Assembly (NCBI RefSeq): GCF_019038435.1
Contig: NZ_JAGPOX010000005.1
Location: forward strand, 62,001 to 126,000
Direction of reading: 5' to 3'
Source: Nocardia alni
Lineage (GTDB): Bacteria > Actinomycetota > Actinomycetes > Mycobacteriales > Mycobacteriaceae
Length of the DNA: 64,000 nucleotides
The notes under the pieces were generated by a model. It searched no databases, was not told where the DNA came from, and saw nothing but the letters and a program-made list of their open reading frames with translations. Shown one piece after another: positions 43,407 through 53,014 of this stretch. The position numbers and the translations under genes were made by a program. Positions within the stretch are counted from its first letter, which is position 1, and the number at the start of each line of letters is the position of its first letter.

Positions 43407-44678
43407 ATGGGCAACATGAGCAGGCTGAGCGTCGTGGACGAGATCTTCCTGCGGACGCATCGCGGCATGGGTACACCGATCGCGCTGCAGGGTCTCTGGC
43501 GGACGGCCGACCGTGTGCCGCCGGAACTGCTGCAGCGGGTGCACTCCGCGCTGCGAACCGGGCCGCTCGGGCGACGGGTGGTCCGGGCGCGCGTGCTCGG
43601 GGCTCGACCGCACTGGCGGGCGAACGACAGCGCCTATCCGCTGTCGCCGACCGAACGGACACTGCGTGCGGATGAGGTGCTCGGCTGGGCCGACGGGCTG
43701 GGATTCGATCTGGACCCGCAGTTCGGCCCCGGATGGCGGCTCGCGGCCGCGGCACTGGCCGACGGCGGCTCCGTGGTGGCGCTGACCTGTTCACATGCGC
43801 TCACCGACGGTCGAGGGCTGACCATCGCGGTCGACCGGGCTCTGTCGGCGATCGACGATCGGCGATCACCGACCGGCAGTGCGCGACCGGATGCGAACGC
43901 CTCCGAATCCATGGTGCCGCAGTCGGATTGGGCGGATGCCTGGCGCCAGTGGACCACCGTGCTCGGCGGGACGGCGCGTGCCGTGCGCGGCGGCATACCG
44001 AAGCGGCCGGCGACGACCCCGTCTCGCACCGGAACCATCGCGATATACGGTGCGGTACTGGAGATCCCGGCGGCAGACTGGGAACTCGCGGCCACCGCAC
44101 GCGGCGGCACGACCAATACATTGTTCATCTATCTGATCGCACAGATGCTGTGGGACAGCGGATTCGGTGGACCGGCCATCACCGCGAGCGTCCCGGTCGA
44201 CACCCGCACCACAACGCATGTGAACAACGACATGGCCATGACCGAGGTCACCGTGACGCGCGCCGACACACCCGCGACGCTGCGCGAAAAATGCCGCGCC
44301 GCATACGAATACCGAATGTCTAGCCCCGACGGAATGCCGGAGGAGATCGTGCAACTGCTTCCCGCACGAGCCGCCCACGCCTTGACCCGAGGTGCGGGCG
44401 AACGCGACATCCTGTGCTCCAACCTCGGCCCCTTACCCTCCTCCCTGTCGCACCTGGGCCCACACCGCTGCGTCGGCGTCGCCGCCCGCGCCATCCACCC
44501 CGGCCTGGTCACCCCACTGCCCCGCACCCGCCTATCGGCCTACCTGTCGCGTCTGGGGAACACCTACACGCTGGCCCTGACCTCCCTGGATCGAGAACGC
44601 ATCGAATCGGCCGCCGCCTTGGGAACCCTCACCGAAGCCGCGCTGACCGGACTCGACCTACCCGCCACCTATTGGTGA
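43407..44678 (+). CDS. Condensation/acyltransferase-superfamily protein (PapA or WS/DGAT-like)
   Basis: 423 residues. The acyltransfer motif is CSHALTDGRGL (His and Asp-Gly of HxxxDG), and the late region has DGMPEEIVQLLPARAAH and the structural end SRLGNTYTLALTSLDRERI. It belongs to the CoA-dependent acyltransferase fold of PapA, WS/DGAT and NRPS condensation domains; short forms often transfer acyl chains to glycolipids. ATG at 43407 or 43416 is the start: in-frame codons before it overlap the hydratase gene. No carrier protein or synthase lies next to it. Confidence 0.72.
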   Translation: MGNMSRLSVVDEIFLRTHRGMGTPIALQGLWRTADRVPPELLQRVHSALRTGPLGRRVVRARVLGARPHWRANDSAYPLSPTERTLRADEVLGWADGLGFDLDPQFGPGWRLAAAALADGGSVVALTCSHALTDGRGLTIAVDRALSAIDDRRSPTGSARPDANASESMVPQSDWADAWRQWTTVLGGTARAVRGGIPKRPATTPSRTGTIAIYGAVLEIPAADWELAATARGGTTNTLFIYLIAQMLWDSGFGGPAITASVPVDTRTTTHVNNDMAMTEVTVTRADTPATLREKCRAAYEYRMSSPDGMPEEIVQLLPARAAHALTRGAGERDILCSNLGPLPSSLSHLGPHRCVGVAARAIHPGLVTPLPRTRLSAYLSRLGNTYTLALTSLDRERIESAAALGTLTEAALTGLDLPATYW

Positions 44679-44742
44679 CACTCCCGTCACGCCTGTTTCT
44701 GATGGCTCCGACGCGAATCATGCGGACATACGGACCGTGGGC

Positions 44743-44823
44743 TGGGACGACAGTGGGACGGCCGGACCACGATGGGACGATGCGGGATGACGGTGGGACA
44801 GCCAGCCGCGATGACGGTGGGAC
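44743..44823. repeat. Degenerate TGGGAC-rich repeats
   Basis: In the gap between convergent genes, TGGGAC recurs at 44743, 44754, 44773, 44794 and 44818. The 14-mer GATGACGGTGGGAC occurs exactly at 44786-44799 and 44810-44823. Purpose unknown; perhaps replication slippage debris. Confidence 0.55.
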
Positions 44824-44878
44824 TGCGAGCTGGACAACGGTTGGCCGACGGCTAGGACGACGGAGTCCCGTTGCAGCA

Positions 44879-45556
44879 CTACGACGTTGCGTTACGGGTG
44901 CGAACGTGCTCGGGGACGGCGATGCCCGGGGTGAGGTCGGCGGAGGTTATCGGGTCGCCGAAGGTTTGGCGGATGGGCAGGACTCCGGCCCAGGTGTCGG
45001 AGGCGAGGTCGGACTCGTCGTCGGAGGGGTCGCCGGCGCGGGTCTTCACCGAGGCCTCGGTCAGGTCCAGGGACAGGACCGTGGTGGCGGCCAGTTCCTT
45101 CTTGGTGGGTGGGCGGGCGTTGTCCCAGGCGCCGGGGGCGGCGTGCTCGACGATCACGCGCAGGGCGTGCAGGCGCTCGTCCTGGTCGGTGAGTTCCACG
45201 GGCCGGCCGTGGATGACCGCCGAGCGGTAGTTCATCGAGAAGTGCATGACCGCGCGGGCGTAGACGATGCCGTCCACGAGGGTGACCGAGACGCAGACGT
45301 CACCGGTCATGGCCGTGCGCAGGTTGCCCGCGCCGGTGGATCCGTGCAGGTAGAGGGTGTCTCCGTCGCGGCCGTAGATGGTGGGCACGACAACCGGGGC
45401 GCCGTGCATCAGCACGCCGAGGTGGCAGACCGTCCCGGTGTCCAGCACGGCGTCCAGCGCCGCGCGGTCGGTGGCGTCGCGCTGGCCCCGGTAGCGGGTG
45501 AGGGTGCTGCGCGGCGTCGGCGACAGCGGGGTACGGATGTCGGCTGAAGTGGTCAT
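44879..45556 (-). CDS. Pyridoxamine 5'-phosphate oxidase family (flavin-binding) protein
   Basis: 225 residues, split-barrel FMN-binding fold. LDAVLDTGTVCHLGVLMHGAPVVVP followed by YGRDGDTLYLHGS and VMHFSMNYRSAVIHGRP match the Pyridox_ox_2/NimA-like group, many of which bind heme or flavin and reduce nitro compounds. ATG at 45556 is preferred; the longer frame would start inside the divergent regulator's promoter. It is divergent from a MocR-type regulator, the common arrangement for a regulated PLP- or flavin-linked enzyme. Confidence 0.86.
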   Translation of the reverse strand: MTTSADIRTPLSPTPRSTLTRYRGQRDATDRAALDAVLDTGTVCHLGVLMHGAPVVVPTIYGRDGDTLYLHGSTGAGNLRTAMTGDVCVSVTLVDGIVYARAVMHFSMNYRSAVIHGRPVELTDQDERLHALRVIVEHAAPGAWDNARPPTKKELAATTVLSLDLTEASVKTRAGDPSDDESDLASDTWAGVLPIRQTFGDPITSADLTPGIAVPEHVRTRNATS

Positions 45557-45645
45557 ATTCTCAGCCTGCCCGGCCCAGTGGCATGATGAAATGGCCAATC
45601 GACAACGAGATCGGAAGACCACTTGGCCGCAACCTCTGCTCACTC

Positions 45646-47049
45646 ATGGCCGAGCTCGATCTACCGCTGATCCTCGACCGCACGGCCGCGCGCCCCCTGG
45701 CAGTCCAGATCGCCGACGGATTGCGGGCCGCCGCCGTCGCGGGCAGCCTCCGCGGCGGCGACAGGCTGCCGTCCTCACGCGCGCTGGCGACTCAGCTGGG
45801 AGTCAGTCGCACCGTGGTGACCTCTGCCTACGACCAGCTGCACGCCGAGGGCTGGCTGAGCGGACGCCACGGTTCGGGTACCTATCTCACCGCCGCCCCG
45901 GCGCCCGCGCGGCCGCATCCGGCTCCTCCGCCCGATCCGGATCCCGTCGCCGGACTGCTGGATCTCACGCCCGGTACGCCGTGCGTGGAGGCGATCGATC
46001 GGGCGGCGTGGCGCCGGGCGTGGCGACTCGCGGGCGACCGGACCCCGCTGATGTACAAGGCCAGAGCGGGCGTCCCGGACTTCTGCGCGGCCGTCACCGA
46101 CCATCTGCTGCGGCATCGCGGGTTGGCCACGGACGGCGACAGCGTGGTGCTGGCGACGTCGGGCACCGGTTCGGCGATCGGCGAACTCGCCGCGGCGCTG
46201 CTGCGGCCGGGTGACGCGGTCGCGATGGAGGATCCCGGATATCAGCGTGCGGCCGGCGCGCTGCGCGCCGAGGGCATCCGGCTGGTTCCGATACCCGTCG
46301 ATGCCGACGGGTTGCGAATCGATGCGATCCCCTCGGACGTCAAGGCGGTGTACTGCACTCCGGCACACCAGTTTCCGCTCGGGTCCCGGATGCCCGCAAC
46401 GCGCCGCATAGCGCTGGTCGAATTGGCCCGCCGCATCGGCGCATTCGTCATCGAGGACGACTATGACGGCGAATTGCGGTACGACACGGCGCCTTTACCG
46501 CTGCTGATCAGCCTCGCGCCGGACGTCGTCGTCCATCTGGGCACAGCCTCGAAGATCCTGTCGACCGGCCTCGGCGTCGGCTGGCTGGTCGCCGCGCCAC
46601 AGGTGGCGCGAGCGATTGTGGCACACCGGGAATCGACCGGAACCGGGCCCGCGCCGGCCGGCCAGCAGGTCGTCGCCGAGCTGGCCGCACACGGCGACCT
46701 GGCCCGTCACCTGCGTCGCCTCCGCCGCGAAATGCCGCCCAGGCGCGCACTTCTCGTCGATGAGCTGCGTGGCCGCGGTGTGCGGGTCCTCGGTGACGAC
46801 GCCGGATCGCATGTGGTGGCCACGCTCGGGTCGGCGGCGGCCGAGGCCCGGGTGATCGCCGCGGCGCGCGCCCAGGGCGTGCTGCTGGACGGGCTCACCC
46901 GGCACCACCTCGGCACGCCGAGCCGCTACGGCATAGCCCTGGGCTACGCCGCGCTCCCGCGTGCCGCCCTGCCGGGCGCGGCTCGCATCGCCGCGCGATG
47001 TCTGGCGGGCATCGACCGAGCGCCGCGCCCGATTCGCGCGGCCCCGTAG
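45646..47049 (+). CDS. MocR/PdxR-type GntR regulator with aminotransferase domain
   Basis: 467 residues. An N-terminal GntR winged helix (SSRALATQLGVSRTVVTSAYDQL) is fused to a fold-type I aminotransferase domain with the PLP Lys in HLGTASKILSTGLG. PdxR members activate pyridoxal-phosphate synthesis; others control amino-acid or GABA metabolism. ATG at 45646. The divergent neighbour encodes a pyridoxamine-oxidase-fold protein, a probable target. The 89-bp gap between the two starts contains AGTGG and CCACT half-sites. Confidence 0.92.
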   Translation: MAELDLPLILDRTAARPLAVQIADGLRAAAVAGSLRGGDRLPSSRALATQLGVSRTVVTSAYDQLHAEGWLSGRHGSGTYLTAAPAPARPHPAPPPDPDPVAGLLDLTPGTPCVEAIDRAAWRRAWRLAGDRTPLMYKARAGVPDFCAAVTDHLLRHRGLATDGDSVVLATSGTGSAIGELAAALLRPGDAVAMEDPGYQRAAGALRAEGIRLVPIPVDADGLRIDAIPSDVKAVYCTPAHQFPLGSRMPATRRIALVELARRIGAFVIEDDYDGELRYDTAPLPLLISLAPDVVVHLGTASKILSTGLGVGWLVAAPQVARAIVAHRESTGTGPAPAGQQVVAELAAHGDLARHLRRLRREMPPRRALLVDELRGRGVRVLGDDAGSHVVATLGSAAAEARVIAAARAQGVLLDGLTRHHLGTPSRYGIALGYAALPRAALPGAARIAARCLAGIDRAPRPIRAAP

Positions 47050-47058
47050 CATGACCAC

Positions 47059-47304
47059 ATGACCGATCAAGACATCCTCACGCGAATCACTCAACTGGTG
47101 GACCGGGAGCATGCACTCCGGTCCAAGGCCACCTCGGGCGAACTCGATCCGGGGGCCGAGCGGGCGCAACTGGCCGAGCTCGAGGTGCAGCTCGATCAGT
47201 GCTGGGACCTGCTGCGGCAGCGCCGCGCGCGCATCGATCAGGGTGTCAGCCCGGAGGACGCCCAGGTCAACCCCGTGAAGCAGGTCGAAGGTTACCTCCA
47301 GTAA
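47059..47304 (+). CDS. DUF2630 family protein
   Basis: 81 residues, conserved in actinomycetes. The helical core is ITQLVDREHALRSKA and the invariant LAELEVQLDQCWDLLRQRRA, ending VEGYLQ. It likely forms a coiled coil; no function is known. It starts 10 bp after the MocR gene and lies 17 bp before the carboxylesterase gene. Confidence 0.92.
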   Translation: MTDQDILTRITQLVDREHALRSKATSGELDPGAERAQLAELEVQLDQCWDLLRQRRARIDQGVSPEDAQVNPVKQVEGYLQ

Positions 47305-47320
47305 CGGTTACCATCGACGA

Positions 47321-48859
47321 ATGTCGGAGAGTTCGGGGAGTTCAGGGAGTCCTGCCACCGATGCGGTGATCACCACCGCCGACGGTGTCGTTCGCGGTCA
47401 GCGTGGTGCGCACCTGGCGCGGTGGCGCGGGATACCGTACGCCGCCGCTCCGGTCGGCGATTTGCGCTTCCGCGCCCCCCAACCGGTCCGGCCCTGGACG
47501 GGGGTACGCGAGGCCACCGAATTCGGCCTGGCCTCCGTGCAGCCGCGCTGGGGCACACAGATCGGTCCGCGGCGCGCGCAGCCGTCCGGCGAGGACTGCC
47601 TGACGCTGAATGTGGTCGCGCCCGCCGCGCCGTCGTCGACCCCGCGACCGGTCATGATGTTCATCCACGGCGGCGCGTACTTCATCGGCACGACCGCGCT
47701 GCGGCTGTATTCGGGATCGCGGCTCGCACTGCGCGGCGATGTGATCGTGGTGTCGATCAATTACCGTCTCGGCGCCTTCGGCTATGTCGATTTCGGTGAA
47801 TTCTCCACCCCGGAAAGGCCTTTCGACTCCAACCTCGGACTGCGCGATCAGGTCGCGGCGCTGGAGTGGGTGCGGCGCAATATCGCCGCATTCGGCGGCG
47901 ACCCGGAGAACGTCACGGTGTTCGGCGAATCGGCGGGTGCGCATGCCGTGCTGACCCTGCTGGCCACGCCCGCCGCGGCCGGACTGTTCCACCGCGGCAT
48001 CGCCCAGAGCGCGCCCGCGGACTGGGGCGTGCCACGTGAGGACGCCCGGGCGTTCGCCCGCGGTTGCGTCGGCAACCTCGGCGCCACCCCCGCGAACGCC
48101 GTGACGATGCTGCAGCAGGCGAGCACGCACGATATCCGCAAGGCGGTCGAACGGCAGATGGCCCGGGACACGCACGAACGTCCCGGCGCGTTCGCGATAG
48201 CACCGGAGGTGGACGGCGACTACCTGCCGAAGTTGCCGATCACGGCGATCATCGAGGGCAGCGCGCATCCCGTCCCGCTGATCATCGGGACCAACCTCGA
48301 CGAGGCCAGGCTGTTCGTCCGTTTCGACGACACATTGCCCACCACCCCGGAACGACTGCGTGGCGTGCTGTCCGGATCGCGCGAGGCCGAATCCCGCATC
48401 GCCGCGGCGTATCCCGGATATCCCGCACCGAAGGCGGCGGTGCGCGCGGGCGGCGACTACATGTTCCTGCGCCCCAGCCTCCAGGTCATGGAGGCTCACA
48501 GCCGCCGGGCGCCCACCTACGCCTACCGCTTCGACTACGCGCCACGCGCGGTGCGCCTCGCGGGATTCGGCGCCACCCATGCCCTGGATCTGCTGCCGGT
48601 GTTCGGCGGCGTGGACTCGGCCTTCGGCCGGGCGACGACGATCGCGGGAGGGCACAAAGGTTTCCGCGCGGTCCAGCACGAATTCCAAGACAACTGGCTG
48701 GCTTTCGCCCGCACCGGAAAGCCGCTGGCCACGTGGCCGGAATACTCCGAGGAACACCGGATCACCCGGGTGATCGACTATCCGCCGCGACTCGAGGTGG
48801 ACCCCGGGAAATCCAAACGCCTTGCCTGGGAGAGTGTTCGAGTCCCGGTGCCGGAGTGA
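47321..48859 (+). CDS. Type B carboxylesterase
   Basis: 512 residues, alpha/beta hydrolase. The oxyanion hole is MMFIHGGAYFIG, the nucleophile lies in NVTVFGESAGAHA, and the acid and His regions are in the C-terminal half (EYSEEHRITRVI). It cleaves carboxylic esters of broad type. No signal peptide, so it is cytoplasmic. ATG at 47321. It is convergent with the following TetR gene, whose stop lies two bases beyond its own. Confidence 0.9.
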   Translation: MSESSGSSGSPATDAVITTADGVVRGQRGAHLARWRGIPYAAAPVGDLRFRAPQPVRPWTGVREATEFGLASVQPRWGTQIGPRRAQPSGEDCLTLNVVAPAAPSSTPRPVMMFIHGGAYFIGTTALRLYSGSRLALRGDVIVVSINYRLGAFGYVDFGEFSTPERPFDSNLGLRDQVAALEWVRRNIAAFGGDPENVTVFGESAGAHAVLTLLATPAAAGLFHRGIAQSAPADWGVPREDARAFARGCVGNLGATPANAVTMLQQASTHDIRKAVERQMARDTHERPGAFAIAPEVDGDYLPKLPITAIIEGSAHPVPLIIGTNLDEARLFVRFDDTLPTTPERLRGVLSGSREAESRIAAAYPGYPAPKAAVRAGGDYMFLRPSLQVMEAHSRRAPTYAYRFDYAPRAVRLAGFGATHALDLLPVFGGVDSAFGRATTIAGGHKGFRAVQHEFQDNWLAFARTGKPLATWPEYSEEHRITRVIDYPPRLEVDPGKSKRLAWESVRVPVPE

Positions 48860-48861
48860 GG

Positions 48862-49449
48862 CTACTGCCGTAGGACGCCCGCCAGCACCGTGCTCACCAT
48901 CCGGTGCACCTCCGGGGCGTCGGGCGGTGCGGTGCGGTCGGCGAAGCTCAGATGTCCGGCGCCGATCACTGTGGGTGCGAGCGTGTCGATATCGGCGTCG
49001 GCGGCGATGCGCCCGAGGTCGCGTTCGCGACTCAGGTAGTCCGCGACCATCGTGGCGGCCTCGCGCATCATCGGGATTCCGGTGGGCTGGGTGCGCCGCA
49101 GCCGGGCTCGCAACTCGTCGCGGAAGATGACCAGGCTGACGATCGCCACCGCGACCGAGCCGAACAGCTCGGTCAGCGCGTCCGCGAGGTTGCCGACGAC
49201 CGTGCCCGTCCCCGCAGCGCCGTACAGCGTGTCGGCCTGCAGGCGGATACGCGTGATCCGATCCTGGACGAGTTCGATGAGGAAGTCGTCGAAGTCCGTA
49301 AAATGCCGGTGCAGCACGCCTTTCGCACATCCGGCCTCCGTGGTGACCGCCCGGCTGGTCAGCGCGTCCGGCCCGGCCCGAAGCAGGATCCGCTCGGCCG
49401 CGCCGAACAATTGCTCACGCACATCGCGCAGCGCCACTCCTGTCGGCAC
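48862..49449 (-). CDS. TetR-family regulator
   Basis: 195 residues with GTG start at 49449. DNA-binding helices read SRAVTTEAGCAKGVLHRHF. It is divergent from a methyltransferase gene across two identical palindromes (49493-49538) that are its likely operators, so it probably represses both. The C-terminal domain is helical and gives no ligand clue. Confidence 0.9.
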   Translation of the reverse strand: MPTGVALRDVREQLFGAAERILLRAGPDALTSRAVTTEAGCAKGVLHRHFTDFDDFLIELVQDRITRIRLQADTLYGAAGTGTVVGNLADALTELFGSVAVAIVSLVIFRDELRARLRRTQPTGIPMMREAATMVADYLSRERDLGRIAADADIDTLAPTVIGAGHLSFADRTAPPDAPEVHRMVSTVLAGVLRQ

Positions 49450-49492
49450 CGGACATCCTTTCGCTCAGGGCGAACCACTGATCGTACCGTTT

Positions 49493-49538
49493 AGTGGGCA
49501 TGCGCCCACTCGATAATTAGAGTGGGCGCATGCCCACT
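49493..49538. promoter_or_regulatory. Twin AGTGGGC palindromic operators
   Basis: AGTGGGC-N4-GCCCACT occurs at 49493-49510 and 49521-49538, 28 bp centre to centre. The second covers the ATG (49530) of the methyltransferase gene. GATAAT between them could be a -10 element giving a leaderless or nearly leaderless message. Confidence 0.8.
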
Positions 49539-50366
49539 TTACCGCCGGAACCTCGCCGCCCCGAACGCGCACGGCCGGAGTCGCCCGCACCCCATCGCGC
49601 CCGCGCCGTCGCGGAATCGTTCGGCGCGGACGCCGCGCGCTACGACCGAACCCGGCCGGCTTATCCGGCCGCCCTCATCGCGCGCATCCTCGAGGTCGCC
49701 CCCGGCCGGGACGTCCTCGACGTCGGCGGCGGCACGGGGATCGTCGCACGGCAGTTCCAGGCGGCCGGATGCACGGTGCTCGGAGTCGAACCCGACGCGC
49801 GGATGGCCGAATTCGCACGCGGCACCGGAGTCGACACCGAGGTGGCCACGTTCGAGGACTGGGATCCGGTAGGCCGCCGGTTCGACGCGGTCGTGGCGGG
49901 TACGGCCTGGCACTGGGTGGACCCGGTCGCCGGGGCCGAGCAGGCGGCGCGGGTGCTGCGTCCGGGCGGCCTGTTCGCGCCCTTTCATCACGTCTTCCAG
50001 CCGCCGCCGGAGGTCGGTGAGGCGCTCGGCGAGGTCTATCGCCGTGTGGCTCCCGACTTGCCTGCCGTCAACCGGCCGACGCGGTCGGCCTTGGATCTGT
50101 ACAGGCCGCATTTCGACAAGACCGCCGAGACGATCCGGGCGACAGGCGATTTCGGTGAACCGCAGGAGTGGCACTTCGAGTGGCAGCGGATCTACACCCG
50201 CGACGAATGGCTCGACCAGTTGCCCACGACGGGCCTGCTGACCCGGCTACCCACCGATCGCCTGGACGAACTCCTGGCCGGCGTGGGCGACGCCATCGAT
50301 GCGCTGGGCGGCAGTTTCACCATGCCCTACACGACGGTGGCTGTCACCGCCGCGCGCGCGGGCTGA
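49530..50366 (+). CDS. Class I SAM-dependent methyltransferase
   Basis: 278 residues. Motif I is DVLDVGGGTGIVARQF, the acidic motif II region VLGVEPDARMAEF, and VVAGTAWHWVDPVAGAE follows; the pattern fits small-molecule Ubi/Coq5-like methyltransferases. Substrate unknown. A 30-residue basic leader precedes the fold. The start codon is inside an operator and there is no ribosome-binding site, so the message may be leaderless. Under probable control of the divergent TetR. Confidence 0.9.
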   Translation: MPTLPPEPRRPERARPESPAPHRARAVAESFGADAARYDRTRPAYPAALIARILEVAPGRDVLDVGGGTGIVARQFQAAGCTVLGVEPDARMAEFARGTGVDTEVATFEDWDPVGRRFDAVVAGTAWHWVDPVAGAEQAARVLRPGGLFAPFHHVFQPPPEVGEALGEVYRRVAPDLPAVNRPTRSALDLYRPHFDKTAETIRATGDFGEPQEWHFEWQRIYTRDEWLDQLPTTGLLTRLPTDRLDELLAGVGDAIDALGGSFTMPYTTVAVTAARAG

Positions 50367-50367
50367 G

Positions 50368-51234
50368 CTATTTCAGCAGGCGTGACATGCGCCGGTCGGC
50401 CAGGATCTTGCCGCCGGTCTGACAGGTCGGGCAGTACTGGAACGACTTGTCCACGTACGCGACCTCCCGCACGGTATCCCCGCAGACCGGGCAGGGCAGG
50501 CCGGTGCGCGCGTGAACGCGCAGGCCGGATCGCTTCTCGCCCTTGAGTTTCGCCGCCTCCTGGCCGACCGAGCGCGCGATGGCGTCGGTCAGGGTCGCGC
50601 GCATGGCCTCGTACAGGCGCTCGGACTCCTGCGGATCGAGCCTGCTCGCGGTGGCGAATGGGGAAAGCTTTGCCGCGTGCAGGATTTCGTCGGAGTAGGC
50701 GTTGCCGATGCCGGCGATGACGACCTGGTCGGCCAGGACCGTCTTCAACCGCTGCGAGCTCGCCCGCAACAGCTCGGCGAACTGGTCGGCGGTGACCTCG
50801 AGCGCGTCGGGCCCCAGGCGGGCGATGCCGGGAACCGAGCGGGGGTCCTCGACGATCCACACCGCCAGCCGCTTCTTGGTGCCCGCCTCGGTGAGGTCGA
50901 AGGCGGGGGTCGCGCCCTCGGGAGTGAAGAAGTGCACCCGCAGCGCCAGCGGGCCCTTGCCCGGTTTGGGCGCGGCGCGCCCCGGCTCCTCGATCCAGCG
51001 CAGCCACCCACCCCGGGACAGATGCGTGATCAGCCACAGGCCATCGCAGTCGAGCCCCAAATGCTTACCCCAGTGCCCCGCCCCGGTGACGTCACGACCG
51101 GACAGCGCGGTGACCGGCGGATCGAACGTCTTCAACACACTGAGCGCCGCGACGTCCACCCGCCCTACCACCGCGCCCACCGCATGCTCGGCGAGGAACC
51201 GCTCGAGCGCCACGATCTCCGGCAATTCGGGCAT
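50368..51234 (-). CDS. Fpg/Nei-family DNA glycosylase
   Basis: 288 residues. The catalytic N-terminus is PELPEIVALE; the helix-two-turn-helix is VVIAGIGNAYSDEILHAA and the C-terminal zinc finger CPVCG plus YCPTCQTGGK (four Cys). Such enzymes excise oxidised bases and nick abasic sites. The usual Arg-rich lesion loop is present but changed (GEKRSGLRVHARTG), so the substrate is uncertain. It corresponds to the Rv0944 region of M. tuberculosis, where the gene is shorter. Confidence 0.92.
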   Translation of the reverse strand: MPELPEIVALERFLAEHAVGAVVGRVDVAALSVLKTFDPPVTALSGRDVTGAGHWGKHLGLDCDGLWLITHLSRGGWLRWIEEPGRAAPKPGKGPLALRVHFFTPEGATPAFDLTEAGTKKRLAVWIVEDPRSVPGIARLGPDALEVTADQFAELLRASSQRLKTVLADQVVIAGIGNAYSDEILHAAKLSPFATASRLDPQESERLYEAMRATLTDAIARSVGQEAAKLKGEKRSGLRVHARTGLPCPVCGDTVREVAYVDKSFQYCPTCQTGGKILADRRMSRLLK

Positions 51235-51318
51235 GCCAGCAGCCTACCGGCCACCACCGACATCTATGCGTGTGATCGAGGGACGCCGGCCGCACTCAAC
51301 GGGAGTCACCGGCCCATA

Positions 51319-52074
51319 TCAACCCTGCGGAGGGACGCGGCGGATCAGATAGATGTCGAAGATCCACCCCTTGTCCGCACGAAGTTCCTCGCGGCGCTGG
51401 ACGATCCGCTCCCGCACCGCGCCCAACGGGCCCTCGATCAACTCCTCGTCCGGCATGCCGAGGTAGGCGGCCCACCAGATGTGCAGATCGTCGCCGGAGA
51501 CGTGGGTGAAGGAGGTCTCGCCGTCGAGCACGACCAGGGTCGAGCCCTCGGCGGCGATGCCCTCCTCGCGCAGGCGGCGGCCCGTGGTGATGTGCACGGG
51601 CTCGCCGATCTCGTGCAGCACCACGCGATGCCGCGCGGCGAGGGCCTGGGCGCTGGTGATGCCCGGAACGACCTCGTAGTCCAGCGGCGCGCGGGCGGCG
51701 ACACGCTCGACCATCCGCAGGGTGCTGTCGTACAGCGACGGATCGCCCCACACCAGGATCGCGCCGACGCCCTCGCACTCCGCGAACGCCCCGGCCAGCA
51801 GGGCGGCCCGGCGCTCGTGCCAGTCGCGCACGACATCGCGGTAGTCGGCGTCGCCGACGGTGCGCTCGCGCGGCGGGTCGGCGATCTCCACGATCCGGTA
51901 CGGATGTTCCAGATGTTCGGTGAGTATCGCGGTGCGCACATCGACCAGCTCGCGTTTGGCCTCCCCCTTACCGATGACGAAGAAGACGTCCACCCGGCGC
52001 ATGGCTTTGATCGCCTGCACCGTCACCTGGTCGGGGTCACCCGCACCGATTCCGATCACGTACAACTTGCGCAC
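51319..52074 (-). CDS. cobF: Precorrin-6A synthase, deacetylating
   Basis: 251 residues from GTG 52074; TTG 52083 is an alternative. Tetrapyrrole methylase fold with [19 protein letters not shown] and the SAM loop [14 protein letters not shown]. CobF methylates precorrin-5 at C-1 with loss of acetate in aerobic cobalamin synthesis. No other cob gene lies in the window, so it is an orphan of that pathway here. It is divergent from thyA with only 64 bp between starts. Confidence 0.9.
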   Translation of the reverse strand: MRKLYVIGIGAGDPDQVTVQAIKAMRRVDVFFVIGKGEAKRELVDVRTAILTEHLEHPYRIVEIADPPRERTVGDADYRDVVRDWHERRAALLAGAFAECEGVGAILVWGDPSLYDSTLRMVERVAARAPLDYEVVPGITSAQALAARHRVVLHEIGEPVHITTGRRLREEGIAAEGSTLVVLDGETSFTHVSGDDLHIWWAAYLGMPDEELIEGPLGAVRERIVQRREELRADKGWIFDIYLIRRVPPQG

Positions 52075-52138
52075 GACCGACAAGCATGCCAGCCCGCACC
52101 GTACGGACCTGTCGGCACCGGTGCGTAAGCTGCCAACC

Positions 52139-53014
52139 ATGGACGACAAGCGCCCAGCAGCCCATGAGGTGCGGCTCATCGCAGGCCACGATGTGCGGCT
52201 CACCACCCCGCCTCCCGCTGTCGATACCCAGTACGAGGATCTGCTGCGCCTGGTGCTCGCGTCCGGCACCCCGAAGTCCGATCGCACCGGCACTGGCACC
52301 CGCAGCATTTTCGGCCACCAGCTGCGCTACGACCTGTCGTCGGGGTTCCCGCTGGTCACCACCAAGAAGGTGCATCTGAAGTCGATCGTGTACGAGTTGC
52401 TGTGGTTCCTGCGCGGCGATTCGAACGTGGGCTGGCTGCGCGAGCACGGTGTCACGATCTGGGACGAATGGGCCGGCCCCGACGGCGAACTGGGCCCGGT
52501 GTACGGGGTGCAGTGGCGGTCCTGGCCCTCTCCCGACGGCACGCATATCGATCAGATCTCGCAGGTCCTGGAGACCTTGCGGCGCGAGCCCGATTCGCGG
52601 CGGATGATCGTCTCGGCCTGGAACGTCGCGGATCTGGACCGGATGGCGCTGGCGCCGTGCCACGCGTTCTTCCAGTTCTACGTGGCCGGGGGCCGCCTGT
52701 CGTGCCAGCTGTATCAGCGCAGCGCCGACCTGTTCCTCGGGGTGCCGTTCAATATCGCCAGCTATGCGCTGCTGACGGCGATGGTCGCCCAGCAGACCGG
52801 CCTGGAACCGGGTGATTTCATCTGGACCGGCGGCGACTGCCACATCTACGACAACCACGTCGAGCAGGTGCGCGAGCAGATCGAGCGCCCACCGCACCCG
52901 TTCCCGCGACTGCGGCTGCGGCATGCGGCGAGCCTGTTCGACTACGCCTACGAGGATGTGGAGGTTCTGGACTACCGGCATCATCCGGCGATCAAGGCCC
53001 CGGTGGCCGTGTGA
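52139..53014 (+). CDS. thyA: Thymidylate synthase
   Basis: 291 residues from ATG 52139. Methylates dUMP to dTMP with 5,10-methylene-THF. Conserved: [17 protein letters not shown], catalytic Cys174 in [31 protein letters not shown] and [14 protein letters not shown]. About 27 extra N-terminal residues precede the usual start ([13 protein letters not shown]); if the 5' end is misplaced, a shorter start would exist within them. It overlaps dfrA by GTGA, the usual thyA-dfrA pair. Confidence 0.97.
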   Translation: MDDKRPAAHEVRLIAGHDVRLTTPPPAVDTQYEDLLRLVLASGTPKSDRTGTGTRSIFGHQLRYDLSSGFPLVTTKKVHLKSIVYELLWFLRGDSNVGWLREHGVTIWDEWAGPDGELGPVYGVQWRSWPSPDGTHIDQISQVLETLRREPDSRRMIVSAWNVADLDRMALAPCHAFFQFYVAGGRLSCQLYQRSADLFLGVPFNIASYALLTAMVAQQTGLEPGDFIWTGGDCHIYDNHVEQVREQIERPPHPFPRLRLRHAASLFDYAYEDVEVLDYRHHPAIKAPVAV

